DNA of 56,254 nucleotides, taken from assembly GCA_017619635.1 (NCBI GenBank), contig JAFZRZ010000048.1:1-56254 (forward strand), given 5' to 3'. Each line of letters opens with the position of its first letter. Positions within the stretch are counted from its first letter, which is position 1. Shown here one piece after another: positions 1 through 6,217 of this stretch. Below the pieces are notes generated by a model. That model saw only the letters and a list, made by a program, of their open reading frames with translations. It was not told the origin of the DNA and ran no database searches. The position numbers and the translations under genes are program-made. This DNA is from Lachnospiraceae bacterium (GTDB taxonomy: Bacteria; Bacillota; Clostridia; Lachnospirales; Lachnospiraceae).

Positions 1-122
1 CCCTCAAGTTAGCCCCTCACGAAAGACCCTCATCTTAGACCCTCACGAAGAACCCTCAAAAACTATGCTATTTTTTCATGCCAAACCCTCACGAAAGACC
101 CTCAACAAGTTTGGCAAACCCT
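1..122. repeat. 13-bp tandem repeat array (CCCTCA core), cut by window start
   Basis: The hexamer CCCTCA starts at 1, 14, 27, 40, 52, 86, 99 and 118. The first five copies are 13, 13, 13 and 12 bp apart, so each unit is CCCTCA plus about 7 variable bases. The 19-mer CCCTCACGAAAGACCCTCA occurs exactly twice, at 14-32 and 86-104. Thirteen is not a multiple of three, so a coding repeat is unlikely. The array continues past the window edge, so its full size is unknown. It could be iteron-like binding sites of a mobile element or a plain microsatellite. Confidence 0.7.
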
Positions 123-178
123 CAAGAACTTTGATTATCCTTTCTACGTCTTGTGAATTCAATTCTCCCTTTACGATA

Positions 179-205
179 AAAGCCCCACAGCAACTGCAGG
201 GCTTT
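179..205 (-). terminator. Intrinsic terminator
   Basis: A 12-bp stem with two G-U pairs (179-190 with 194-205) and a 3-nt loop. On the minus strand the stem ends in CTTT followed by TATC, a weak U-tract. It would end the small transcript starting near 365. Confidence 0.5.
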
Positions 206-248
206 ATCATCATAATATGCAACTTTCTTTCGCCGAAGCTAAGATGGG

Positions 249-281
249 CTATGGTAAGTTGCCACCTTTGTAAACCTCCAT
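249..281 (-). CDS. Possible 10-codon leader peptide
   Basis: The ORF encodes MEVYKGGNLP and then TAG. A strong Shine-Dalgarno GGGAGG sits 8 nt before the ATG. A promoter lies about 90 bp upstream (370-398) and an intrinsic terminator about 45 bp downstream (179-205). That arrangement resembles a leader peptide or attenuator, but the peptide has no run of one codon that would name a signal. It is too short for coding statistics and may be chance. No function is assigned. Confidence 0.25.
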   Translation of the reverse strand: MEVYKGGNLP

Positions 282-369
282 GTTCACCGCCTCCCATCGC
301 GGATTCCACTTCACCGGCAAATAAAACATTTTTACGAGTGTGCTTCTCGAGAGATCAACCTCTGATTAT

Positions 370-398
370 ACTATCGGAGATATTGTCTAGAAAGTCAA
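370..398 (-). promoter_or_regulatory. Putative sigma-A promoter reading leftward
   Basis: On the minus strand there is a -35 TTGACT (393-398), a 17-bp spacer and a -10 GATAGT (370-375). It lies just beyond the end of the Cys-rich pseudogene and would drive the small unit at 179-281. Confidence 0.45.
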
Positions 399-424
399 CA
401 CGTTTTCAAAAATCGGACACTTAT

Positions 425-1477
425 CTATTTCAAACGTACAAGTGCATAAGCACCATTTCCAGCATCTGCATTGAATGATACTGTGTTTGGATCTGTATCA
501 GTATCTTTAAGTATCTCTGCAGAGCCACCTTCGATTACATGGACTACAGCATATATACCGCCATTTTTATAAAAACTATCTGGAATACCAACAGTCATAC
601 CTAACTGACCGTTAGATTCACTTAACGGTATCTGCTTTCCACCGGATGTCTTATTGATATTGACCTGTATAGCAGGGCCAAGTTCTCCACCTGCTAATGC
701 AGCTGCATTCTCCAGGCTCTCAAATGCCAATGGACTGTTTTTAGACGTTACATCCCATGTAGATACATTCAAACTCTCACCTGCAGATAATCCCAGTTCC
801 TGGGCTGCCTGTGTAGCTGGAGTTGTAAATGCTGCACCTGCTACGGATTGCGCATTAAACGAGCCGGGTATTGTAGAGACAATTTCTCCATTATCAGCTA
901 TAACAGTTGCATTAGTCTTGTTTATCATATTACCACATGTATCACAAAGGCCATCACTGTTGTCATCTATGTGAGTATGCCCATGATGCCATGTACGGCT
1001 TACGCTGGATTTATTATCGTTCTTCTCCTTTGATTTATTCTTGTCTTCATCCTTGGGCTTATCCTTATCCTTGTCGTTATCTTTCGGTTTGTTCTTATCC
1101 TTGTCATCATCATCAGGATTTTTCTTGTTTTTGTCATCGTCTTTGGGCTTGTTTTTGTTAACCTGTGGACCTTTAAATATCACTCCACAGTTATCACATT
1201 CATTGTCTCCATTATTATCATAATGAGGCGGGCACCCAAGATTTGCAGTCATACGGCCACAGATATCACAACTTCCGTTACTATCCCTGTCTTCATGAAC
1301 ATGTGCATCTGCGCAGATCACACCGCAATGGTCACATTTTCCGTCTCCATCCCAGTCTTCGTGTGGTGGACAGTATTGAGAGAATATCGGTCTTCCACAG
1401 ATATCACAACTTCCGTTACTAATAACATTTTTACGGAATGGCTCTTCTATTCTATCAAAGAAAAAGATAAGATCCAT
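425..1477 (-). pseudogene. N-terminally truncated Cys-rich repeat surface protein
   Basis: The 350-residue reading frame carries repeated motifs of the form H-x-D-x-(D/N)-x-(D/G)-x-C-D-x-C-G, for example HEDWDGDGKCDHCG and HEDRDSNGSCDICG. A Lys/Asp-rich linker (about residues 107-160) and another HIDDNSDGLCDTCG unit follow. The C-terminal ~170 residues are a polar beta-rich domain ending in ALVRLK. Acidic CDxCG repeats of this kind occur in secreted proteins of Lachnospiraceae. No signal peptide is present. The first ~19 residues (1421-1477) are antisense to integrase remnant sequence, so the true N-terminus appears lost at about 1421. A 26-bp direct repeat (1257-1282 and 1395-1420) lies inside the repeats and at the breakpoint. 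The frame has no good ribosome site, so I call it a broken gene. Confidence 0.6.
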
Positions 1478-1756
1478 GACCGCGCTCTTGATTTAAGACT
1501 TGAGAAGTATTGTAAACAGATTGGCATTCCAAGAAAATCTATGCACAAGATCAGAGCAACCTATGTATCTCTCCTGCGCGATGCCGGATTAACATTTGAA
1601 TCCATAGCTGAACAGGTCGGACACAAATCAACAATTACGACAGCCAAGAATTATTCTTTTGATCTCAGATCCGAAAAAGAGAACCAGGAAATCATGAGTT
1701 TAGCGCTGTCTACAGCATGTGTATCCAAGTGTATCCAAAATCCGGAAGCCATTTGA
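1422..1756 (+). pseudogene. Tyrosine recombinase (integrase), C-terminal fragment
   Basis: The frame to the TGA at 1754-1756 encodes the C-terminal part of a phage or ICE-type tyrosine integrase. Visible are an Arg in KIRATYVSLL, a His in EQVGHKSTITT and a presumed nucleophile Tyr in TAKNYSF, in the order and spacing of the family. The frame stays open to 1223, but that part is antisense to the Cys-rich repeats and not integrase-like, so the fragment starts near 1422. The SAM-like and N-terminal domains and the first catalytic Arg are absent. The gene points toward tRNA-Met, as expected for an integrase next to its own attachment site. Confidence 0.75.
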
Positions 1757-2165
1757 GAACAAAAGAAACCTGCAAATCCTCTGTTTTCAAGGGTTTGCAG
1801 ACTTAACTGTTAGTAGCGTGAGGGGGGCATCAAATATTTTTACTTTCAAAAAGGCATGAAAAACTGATGTTTTTCCTTACGTCGAACCCCGTTGTATCCA
1901 AAAGTATCCAAAAAAGCTCATTTCAGCTGAAAAATGAAAAAGCCGCAAACCCTCTGTTTTCAAGGATTTGCGGACCAAATTGTTAGTAGCGAGAGGGGGA
2001 CTTGAATCTTCTTTCAATTTTCATCATATAGATGAAAACTGGTCAAAATCGAAAGTGTATCCAAGTGTATCCAAAAAATCGCGTTTTTGTCGGAAATGAA
2101 AAAGCCCGCAAACCCTTGATTTTACTGGGGTTTACGGACCAAACAGTTAGTAGCGAGAGGGGGAT
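1716..2165. mobile_element. Three tandem integration scars at tRNA-Met
   Basis: A block of about 105 bp occurs three times, starting near 1716, 1886 and 2053, each about 165 bp apart. Each copy has three parts: the end of an integrase frame with paired GTATCCAA words, an inverted repeat matching the tRNA terminator (1770-1800, 1943-1973, 2106-2137), and a copy of the tRNA-Met 3' end. The tRNA-end copies begin GTTAGTAGCG at 1809, 1982 and 2146; the last is the real tRNA. The middle copy shares GTTAGTAGCGAGAGGGGGA exactly with the tRNA, while the distal copy has diverged. This pattern fits successive site-specific integrations whose elements were later lost. Confidence 0.7.
2106..2137 (-). terminator. 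Terminator of the tRNA-Val/tRNA-Met operon
   Basis: A 10-bp stem (2106-2115 with 2128-2137) and, on the minus strand, CTTTTTCATTT directly after it. It follows tRNA-Met by 13 bp. Degenerate copies lie at 1943-1973 and 1770-1800. Confidence 0.75.
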
Positions 2166-2224
2166 TTGAACCCTCGACACTGCGGGTATGAACCGCATGC
2201 TCTAGCCAACTGAGCTATCTCGCC
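2151..2224 (-). tRNA. tRNA-Met (CAT), elongator type
   Basis: A 74-nt cloverleaf with the acceptor stem starting GGCGAGA, a G1-U72 pair and discriminator A, as in other bacterial elongator tRNA-Met genes. The anticodon CAT lies in loop TTCATAC. The terminal CCA is not encoded (CTA follows). Its 3' end is the attachment site of the scars at 1716-2150. Confidence 0.93.
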
Positions 2225-2252
2225 ATATGAGACTCCTTAATTGAAGTCTTAG

Positions 2253-2325
2253 TGGGACCTATAGGGCTCGAACCTATGACCCTCTGCTTGTAAGGCAGAT
2301 GCTCTCCCAGCTGAGCTAAGATCCC
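2253..2325 (-). tRNA. tRNA-Val (TAC)
   Basis: A 73-nt cloverleaf with the acceptor stem starting GGGATCT, anticodon TAC and T-loop TTCGAGC. CCA is not encoded. It is the first tRNA of a two-gene operon, 28 bp before tRNA-Met. Confidence 0.93.
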
Positions 2326-2333
2326 TTATGTTA

Positions 2334-2367
2334 GGATTTGAAACAAAGTTTTCTTTGTTTCAAATCC
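2334..2367. repeat. Perfect 15-bp hairpin in the pre-tRNA leader
   Basis: A perfect inverted repeat: 15-bp arms (2334-2348 and 2353-2367) around a TTTT loop. It lies between the tRNA promoter (2377-2405) and the first base of tRNA-Val (2325). It has no U-tract on either strand, so it is not a standard terminator. It should form a stable stem in the 5' leader of the precursor, or act as a DNA operator. Confidence 0.8.
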
Positions 2368-2376
2368 GACTATGCT

Positions 2377-2405
2377 AGTATATAAAAATGATGTACTTTT
2401 GTCAA
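2377..2405 (-). promoter_or_regulatory. Promoter of the tRNA-Val/tRNA-Met operon
   Basis: Minus strand: TTGACA (2400-2405), 17-bp spacer, TATACT (2377-2382). Near-consensus sigma-A promoter. Confidence 0.8.
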
Positions 2406-2409
2406 CACC

Positions 2410-2435
2410 AAATACAGATTTTTCTGTCTGTATTT
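2410..2435 (-). terminator. Hairpin after rplT
   Basis: A 9-bp stem AAATACAGA/TCTGTATTT just past the rplT stop codon, with only a weak U-tract on the minus strand. Probable end of the infC-rpmI-rplT transcript; it directly abuts the tRNA promoter. Confidence 0.5.
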
Positions 2436-2437
2436 TA

Positions 2438-2794
2438 TTATGCGATCTTGCTCTTAGCGAGCTCTGCAAGTGTTGCAAAACCTTCAGCATCATTAACTGC
2501 CATCTCTGCAAGCATCTTTCTGTTGATATCAACATTAGCGAGCTTAAGACCATGCATAAACTGGCTGTAAGAGATACCGTTCATACGAGCTGCTGCATTG
2601 ATACGAGCGATCCAGAGCTGTCTGAACTGACGCTTTCTCTCTTTTCTACCTGCATATGAGCTTGCGAGTGCACGCATAACAGACTGCTTAGCAATTCTGT
2701 ACTGCTTAGATCTTGCGCCTCTGTAGCCCTTTGCAAGTTTCAATACTCTATTATGTTTCTTTTTAGCGTTCATACCGCCTTTAATTCTTGCCAT
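2438..2794 (-). CDS. rplT: 50S ribosomal protein L20
   Basis: 118 residues, the normal L20 length, beginning [20 protein letters not shown] and very basic. L20 binds 23S rRNA early in 50S assembly and, in Firmicutes, represses its own operon by binding the leader RNA. It is the last gene of the infC-rpmI-rplT operon, 34 bp after rpmI. GGAGG lies before the ATG. The leader it would act on is at 3600-3750. Confidence 0.97.
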   Translation of the reverse strand: MARIKGGMNAKKKHNRVLKLAKGYRGARSKQYRIAKQSVMRALASSYAGRKERKRQFRQLWIARINAAARMNGISYSQFMHGLKLANVDINRKMLAEMAVNDAEGFATLAELAKSKIA

Positions 2795-2828
2795 TTTTCT
2801 ATCCTCCTAAAACTTTCATCGACCGATC

Positions 2829-3026
2829 TTATAAATATGGTAAAATCTTCTTCATATTCTTAACATTTGTTGAATCTGTCATAGCAGGTTTTCTAAGATT
2901 TCTCTTATTCTTTGTTGTCTTCTTTGTTAAGATATGGCGCTTGTAAGCTTTATTTCTCTTTAACTTACCGTTACCTGTTAATTTAAAACGCTTAGCAGCC
3001 GATCTGCTTGTTTTCATCTTTGGCAT
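2829..3026 (-). CDS. rpmI: 50S ribosomal protein L35
   Basis: 65 residues, typical for L35, beginning [20 protein letters not shown] and ending KKILPYL, rich in Lys and Arg. It is a structural protein of the large subunit. It lies between infC and rplT in the conserved operon order, with GGAGG before its start. Confidence 0.97.
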   Translation of the reverse strand: MPKMKTSRSAAKRFKLTGNGKLKRNKAYKRHILTKKTTKNKRNLRKPAMTDSTNVKNMKKILPYL

Positions 3027-3072
3027 AACTTTATCCTCCTTGCCTTTCCTTTCGGATCCTTATGATAACTGA

Positions 3073-3579
3073 TCATTTCTTCTCAGTTAAAAACATAGTC
3101 ATGGTACGGCCTTCAACCTTAGGTGCTTTCTCAATGACCGCAACATCACTTAAGCTTTCAGCGAAATCATCAAGTATGTGCTTACTTGTATTCATATGAG
3201 CCATCTCACGTCCTCGGAATCTAAGAGTGATCTTAACTCGGTCACCTTTTGCTAAGAACTTCCTTGCAGCATTTGCCTTTGTGTTGAGATCGTTGGTATC
3301 AATGTTTGGTGACAGTCTGATCTCTTTGATCTCTACAGTCTTCTGTTTCTTCTTAGCATCCTTTTCTTTACGTGCAAGCTCGTATCTGTATTTACCGTAA
3401 TCAACGATCTTACATACAGGCGGCTTAGCAGTAGGTGCTATCTTCACCAGATCAAGACCGGCTTCATCAGCCTTTGCAAGAGCTTCTTTAGCGCTCATGA
3501 TACCGAGCTGCTCTCCGTCCTCTCCGATGAGTCGAACTTCCTTGTCTCTGATTTGTTCATTAATGAATAATTCGCTAAT
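3073..3579 (-). CDS. infC: Translation initiation factor IF-3, AUU start
   Basis: IF-3 binds the 30S subunit and checks start-codon pairing. From the start chosen here the protein is 168 residues, the usual length, beginning ISELFINEQIRDKEVRLI (formyl-Met in place of the first Ile). The N-terminal domain holds KPPVCKIVDYGKYRYE and the C-terminal domain RFRGREMAHM. No ATG lies near the expected start. A Shine-Dalgarno GGAGG stands 9 nt before an ATT codon at 3577-3579. An in-frame ATG exists at 3669, but it lies upstream of the attenuator hairpin and would add 30 non-conserved residues. An AUU start lets IF-3 repress its own translation in enterobacteria; the same feedback is inferred here. 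First gene of infC-rpmI-rplT. Confidence 0.95.
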   Translation of the reverse strand: MSELFINEQIRDKEVRLIGEDGEQLGIMSAKEALAKADEAGLDLVKIAPTAKPPVCKIVDYGKYRYELARKEKDAKKKQKTVEIKEIRLSPNIDTNDLNTKANAARKFLAKGDRVKITLRFRGREMAHMNTSKHILDDFAESLSDVAVIEKAPKVEGRTMTMFLTEKK

Positions 3580-3599
3580 GGCTTTAACCCTCCAAATAA

Positions 3600-3749
3600 C
3601 CTTACACAATAAAAAAGTGGATAGCATAACTATCCACTTAAATCGTCCAAACAACGCATGATTACACATGCATTAAAGGAAAAATCTTAACGCTTGAAGC
3701 TTTCGCCGCAAGGTGAGAGTGGATACTCTGCTTTGTTTTTACCTCTGAT
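3600..3749 (-). promoter_or_regulatory. infC operon leader with terminator/antiterminator (L20-leader type)
   Basis: The leader of about 165 nt contains an intrinsic terminator: a 10-bp stem (3615-3624 with 3630-3639) followed by TTTTTTATT on the minus strand, 36 nt before the infC start. Further upstream the RNA carries TATCCACT (3717-3724), complementary to AGTGGATA in the 5' arm of the terminator. The two pairings exclude each other, so the upstream segment can act as antiterminator. In Bacillus, L20 controls this operon by premature termination; that it does so here is inferred from position and design. Confidence 0.75.
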
Positions 3750-3778
3750 AAGATAACATAACAAAACCGGTGTGTCAA
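3750..3778 (-). promoter_or_regulatory. Promoter of infC-rpmI-rplT
   Basis: TTGACA (3773-3778), 17-bp spacer, TATCTT (3750-3755) on the minus strand, in the gap between thrS and the leader. Confidence 0.8.
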
Positions 3779-3793
3779 CAGTTTTATGCTATA

Positions 3794-5719
3794 TTATCTC
3801 TTTTTTTCTTCCTCGGGAAGTTCCTTACGGATCGCCTTTGTTGCGATCTCTTCAAGTATCTGAGCTTTAAACTCTGAAAGAGGCTTCTGTCCCTCGTTAC
3901 CTTCAAATCTTGAACGAACAGATACAAGGCCGTCTGCTTCTTCCTGCTCACCAACGATCAGCATGTAAGGAAGCTTATCCATTCTTGCTTCTCTTATCTT
4001 ATAACCGATCTTTTCTGAACGGTTATCAACCGTTACATCTATGCCGGCTGCTGAAAGCTCTGCTCTTACCTTTTCAGCGTATCCCTCGAACTTCTCTGAT
4101 ATCGGAAGGATACGTACCTGCTCGGCACAAAGCCATGTCGGGAACTTACCTGCATAGTGCTCGATAAGCCATGCAAGCGTTCTCTCATAACATCCCATGG
4201 ACGTTCTGTGAATGATATAAGGACGTCTCTTGTCACCGTTAGCATCGATATAATACATGTCATATCTTTCAGCTAAGAACATGTCAAGCTGGATCGTGAT
4301 CATCGTATCTTCCTTGCCGTATACGTTCTTTGCCTGGATATCAAGCTTGGGTCCGTAGAAAGCAGCCTCGCCGTCTTCTTCCGTGTAAACAAGTCCTATA
4401 TCATCAAGGATCTCTCTCATCTTGTCCTGAACAACATCCCAGTCTTTTGCCGTACCGAGATATTTATCGGGATTCTTGGGATCCCATTTACTCATTCTGT
4501 ACGTTACATCTTCCTCAAGTCCGAGCGTCGTCAAACAGTACTTAGCGAGCTTTACGCAGTTCTTGAACTCATCTGCGATCTGTTCAGGCGTACATACAAG
4601 ATGTCCCTCAGAGATCGTAAACTGTCTTACTCTCGTAAGGCCGTGCATCTCACCTGAATCCTCGTTTCTAAAGAGCGTAGACGTCTCACCCATACGATAA
4701 GGAAGATCACGGTAGCTGTGCTGTTTAGCCTTATATACAAAATACTGGAAAGGACACGTCATGGGACGAAGTGCCATAACCTCTCTTCCCTTTTCATCCG
4801 TATATACATGCTCCTGTGCATTCTTCATCGCAACATCGGGATCGCTGTATAACTTCTGATCCTCATGCTCGTCTGCTTCACCCATAAGGTCATCGTTTAA
4901 TACGAACATTCCGTCTTTGTAGTGGAACCAGTGATCTGAGAGCTTATAGAGGTTAGACTTTGCCATGTAAGGCGTCTTTGTACGTACATAACCCCACTCT
5001 CTGTCCTCGAGATCCTCGATCCATCTTTGCATCTTCTGAATCATTCTTGCACCCTTGGGCATAAGAAGCGGGAGTCCCTGGCCGATGACATCAACAGTCG
5101 TGAACAGTTCCATCTCACGTCCGAGTTTATTGTGATCACGCATCTTGATATCCTCAAGTCGGTCAAGATGAGCCTTTAAATCTTCTTTATTTGTATAAGC
5201 CGTACCATAGATACGCTGAAGTCTTGCCTTGTTTGAATCGCCTCTCCAGTAAGCCATTGAAGAAGTGATGAGCTTAAATGCCTTTATTGCTCTTGTACTT
5301 GAAAGATGAGGTCCTGCACAAAGATCCGTAAAACCTTCACCCTGGCTGTAAAAGCTGATGATTGCATCCTCAGGAAGATCATTTATAAGCTCAACCTTGT
5401 ATGGCTCGTTTCTTTCTTCCATGAACTTTATCGCTTCTGCTCTGGGAAGTTCAAAACGCTCAAGTTTGTTGCCCTCCTTGATGATCTTTTTCATTTCAGC
5501 TTCAAGAGCATCCAGATCCTCTCTTGAAAACGGATTTGCAACATCAAAATCGTAATAGAATCCGTCATCGATGGCAGGTCCTATAGCAAGCTTTGCTTCC
5601 GGATACAGTCTCTTTACTGCCTCTGCAAGTACATGTGAACATGTATGTCTAATCACCTTAAGACCTTCTGCTGATTCGCCTTCGATGATATTTCCGTCCG
5701 TTAACATGATCGTACTCAT
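3794..5719 (-). CDS. thrS: Threonyl-tRNA synthetase
   Basis: Charges tRNA-Thr with threonine. The editing-site motif HTCSHVLAEAV begins at residue 25, and the class II core follows, with ALRPMTCPFQYF and LFRNEDSGEMHGLTRVRQF. The anticodon-binding domain is at the C-terminus (QVRILPISEKF onward). Total length is 641. In most bacterial ThrRS the editing HxxxH lies near residue 73, after a TGS domain; here only about 24 residues precede it, so TGS is largely missing. The ATG follows AGGAGG and stands next to the T-box terminator, so the short N-terminus is not a start-site error. The core carries an extra acidic segment around MGEADEHEDQKLYSD. Controlled by the T-box at 5753-6005. Confidence 0.96.
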   Translation of the reverse strand: MSTIMLTDGNIIEGESAEGLKVIRHTCSHVLAEAVKRLYPEAKLAIGPAIDDGFYYDFDVANPFSREDLDALEAEMKKIIKEGNKLERFELPRAEAIKFMEERNEPYKVELINDLPEDAIISFYSQGEGFTDLCAGPHLSSTRAIKAFKLITSSMAYWRGDSNKARLQRIYGTAYTNKEDLKAHLDRLEDIKMRDHNKLGREMELFTTVDVIGQGLPLLMPKGARMIQKMQRWIEDLEDREWGYVRTKTPYMAKSNLYKLSDHWFHYKDGMFVLNDDLMGEADEHEDQKLYSDPDVAMKNAQEHVYTDEKGREVMALRPMTCPFQYFVYKAKQHSYRDLPYRMGETSTLFRNEDSGEMHGLTRVRQFTISEGHLVCTPEQIADEFKNCVKLAKYCLTTLGLEEDVTYRMSKWDPKNPDKYLGTAKDWDVVQDKMREILDDIGLVYTEEDGEAAFYGPKLDIQAKNVYGKEDTMITIQLDMFLAERYDMYYIDANGDKRRPYIIHRTSMGCYERTLAWLIEHYAGKFPTWLCAEQVRILPISEKFEGYAEKVRAELSAAGIDVTVDNRSEKIGYKIREARMDKLPYMLIVGEQEEADGLVSVRSRFEGNEGQKPLSEFKAQILEEIATKAIRKELPEEEKKR

Positions 5720-5752
5720 AATTCTTTTCCTCCTTAATCAAATTAAAAAAAT

Positions 5753-6005
5753 CCCATACACTTATCTAGTGTATGGGACGATATAAACCGCGGTTCCACC
5801 CATATTGCCGTCTGTCATATGACGACCTCTTGATTTGCCTGTAACGTAGGCCTACGGACCGGATTGGGGTCGCTCGGAGGTGGTCTTCACTCTGTTTCCG
5901 TATCAGGATGCTTCCAGCCTGTCAGGTTAAATACCTGCACCGGCACCCCTCTCTGTGAACTTTCACAGGCTACTGTCCTCGTCAACGCTTTGTGGGTATG
6001 TATTT
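5753..6005 (-). promoter_or_regulatory. Threonine T-box riboswitch
   Basis: On the minus strand the leader shows the T-box signature GGGTGGAACCGCGG, followed by an intrinsic terminator (stem 5753-5762 with 5768-5777, then TTTTTTT) about 30 nt before the thrS start. Stem I features are visible near the 5' end: AGTA after GACGAGGAC, and AGAGAGGGG. A candidate specifier ACC (Thr) sits at 5882-5884 in GAAGACCACCTC. Uncharged tRNA-Thr pairing with the specifier and the T-box bulge would stabilise the antiterminator and switch on thrS. Confidence 0.93.
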
Positions 6006-6011
6006 GTTGGT

Positions 6012-6040
6012 ATTATCGTACCAATACAGTTAAATGTCAA
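6012..6040 (-). promoter_or_regulatory. Promoter of T-box/thrS
   Basis: TTGACA (6035-6040), 17-bp spacer, GATAAT (6012-6017) on the minus strand, just upstream of stem I. Confidence 0.85.
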
Positions 6041-6154
6041 GTCCCTTTAGTGTATGCTTTTAAAAAATGTACATATTACAATAGGTAAAACGTAGAATAT
6101 ATCAATTCTTTTTTGTCTGATGTGCATAAATTACTTTTACTGATGCATTTGACA

Positions 6155-6183
6155 TTGCAGTTACCCTCAGAATTGGGTAAACT
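6155..6183 (+). promoter_or_regulatory. Promoter with palindromic operator before the GH9 gene
   Basis: A possible promoter: TTGCAG (6155-6160), 17-bp spacer, TAAACT (6178-6183). The spacer and first bases of the -10 are taken up by an inverted repeat TTACCC-N8-GGGTAA (6161-6180), a likely repressor site that would block RNA polymerase. The regulator is not in the window. Confidence 0.4.
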
Positions 6184-6217
6184 GTTATCATGGTATTAAA
6201 GTGGGAGGAATTTTATT

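Noticed and set aside
65..478. 137-aa plus-strand frame over the left-edge repeats
   Set aside because: It crosses the 13-bp repeats, a terminator and a promoter on the other strand, has no ribosome site and no recognisable motif.
1223..1421. Upstream part of the integrase frame
   Set aside because: It is antisense to the Cys-rich repeats and not integrase-like; only 1422-1756 is real homology.
1716..2150. CRISPR array
   Set aside because: The repeats are long, diverged and made of tRNA end, terminator and integrase tail, not short identical repeats with unique spacers; no cas genes.
3580..3669. ATG start of infC at 3669 adding 30 residues
   Set aside because: It lies upstream of the attenuator hairpin and the GGAGG site, and the extra residues do not resemble IF-3.
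5864..6088. 74-aa plus-strand frame upstream of thrS
   Set aside because: It is the complement of the T-box stem I region.
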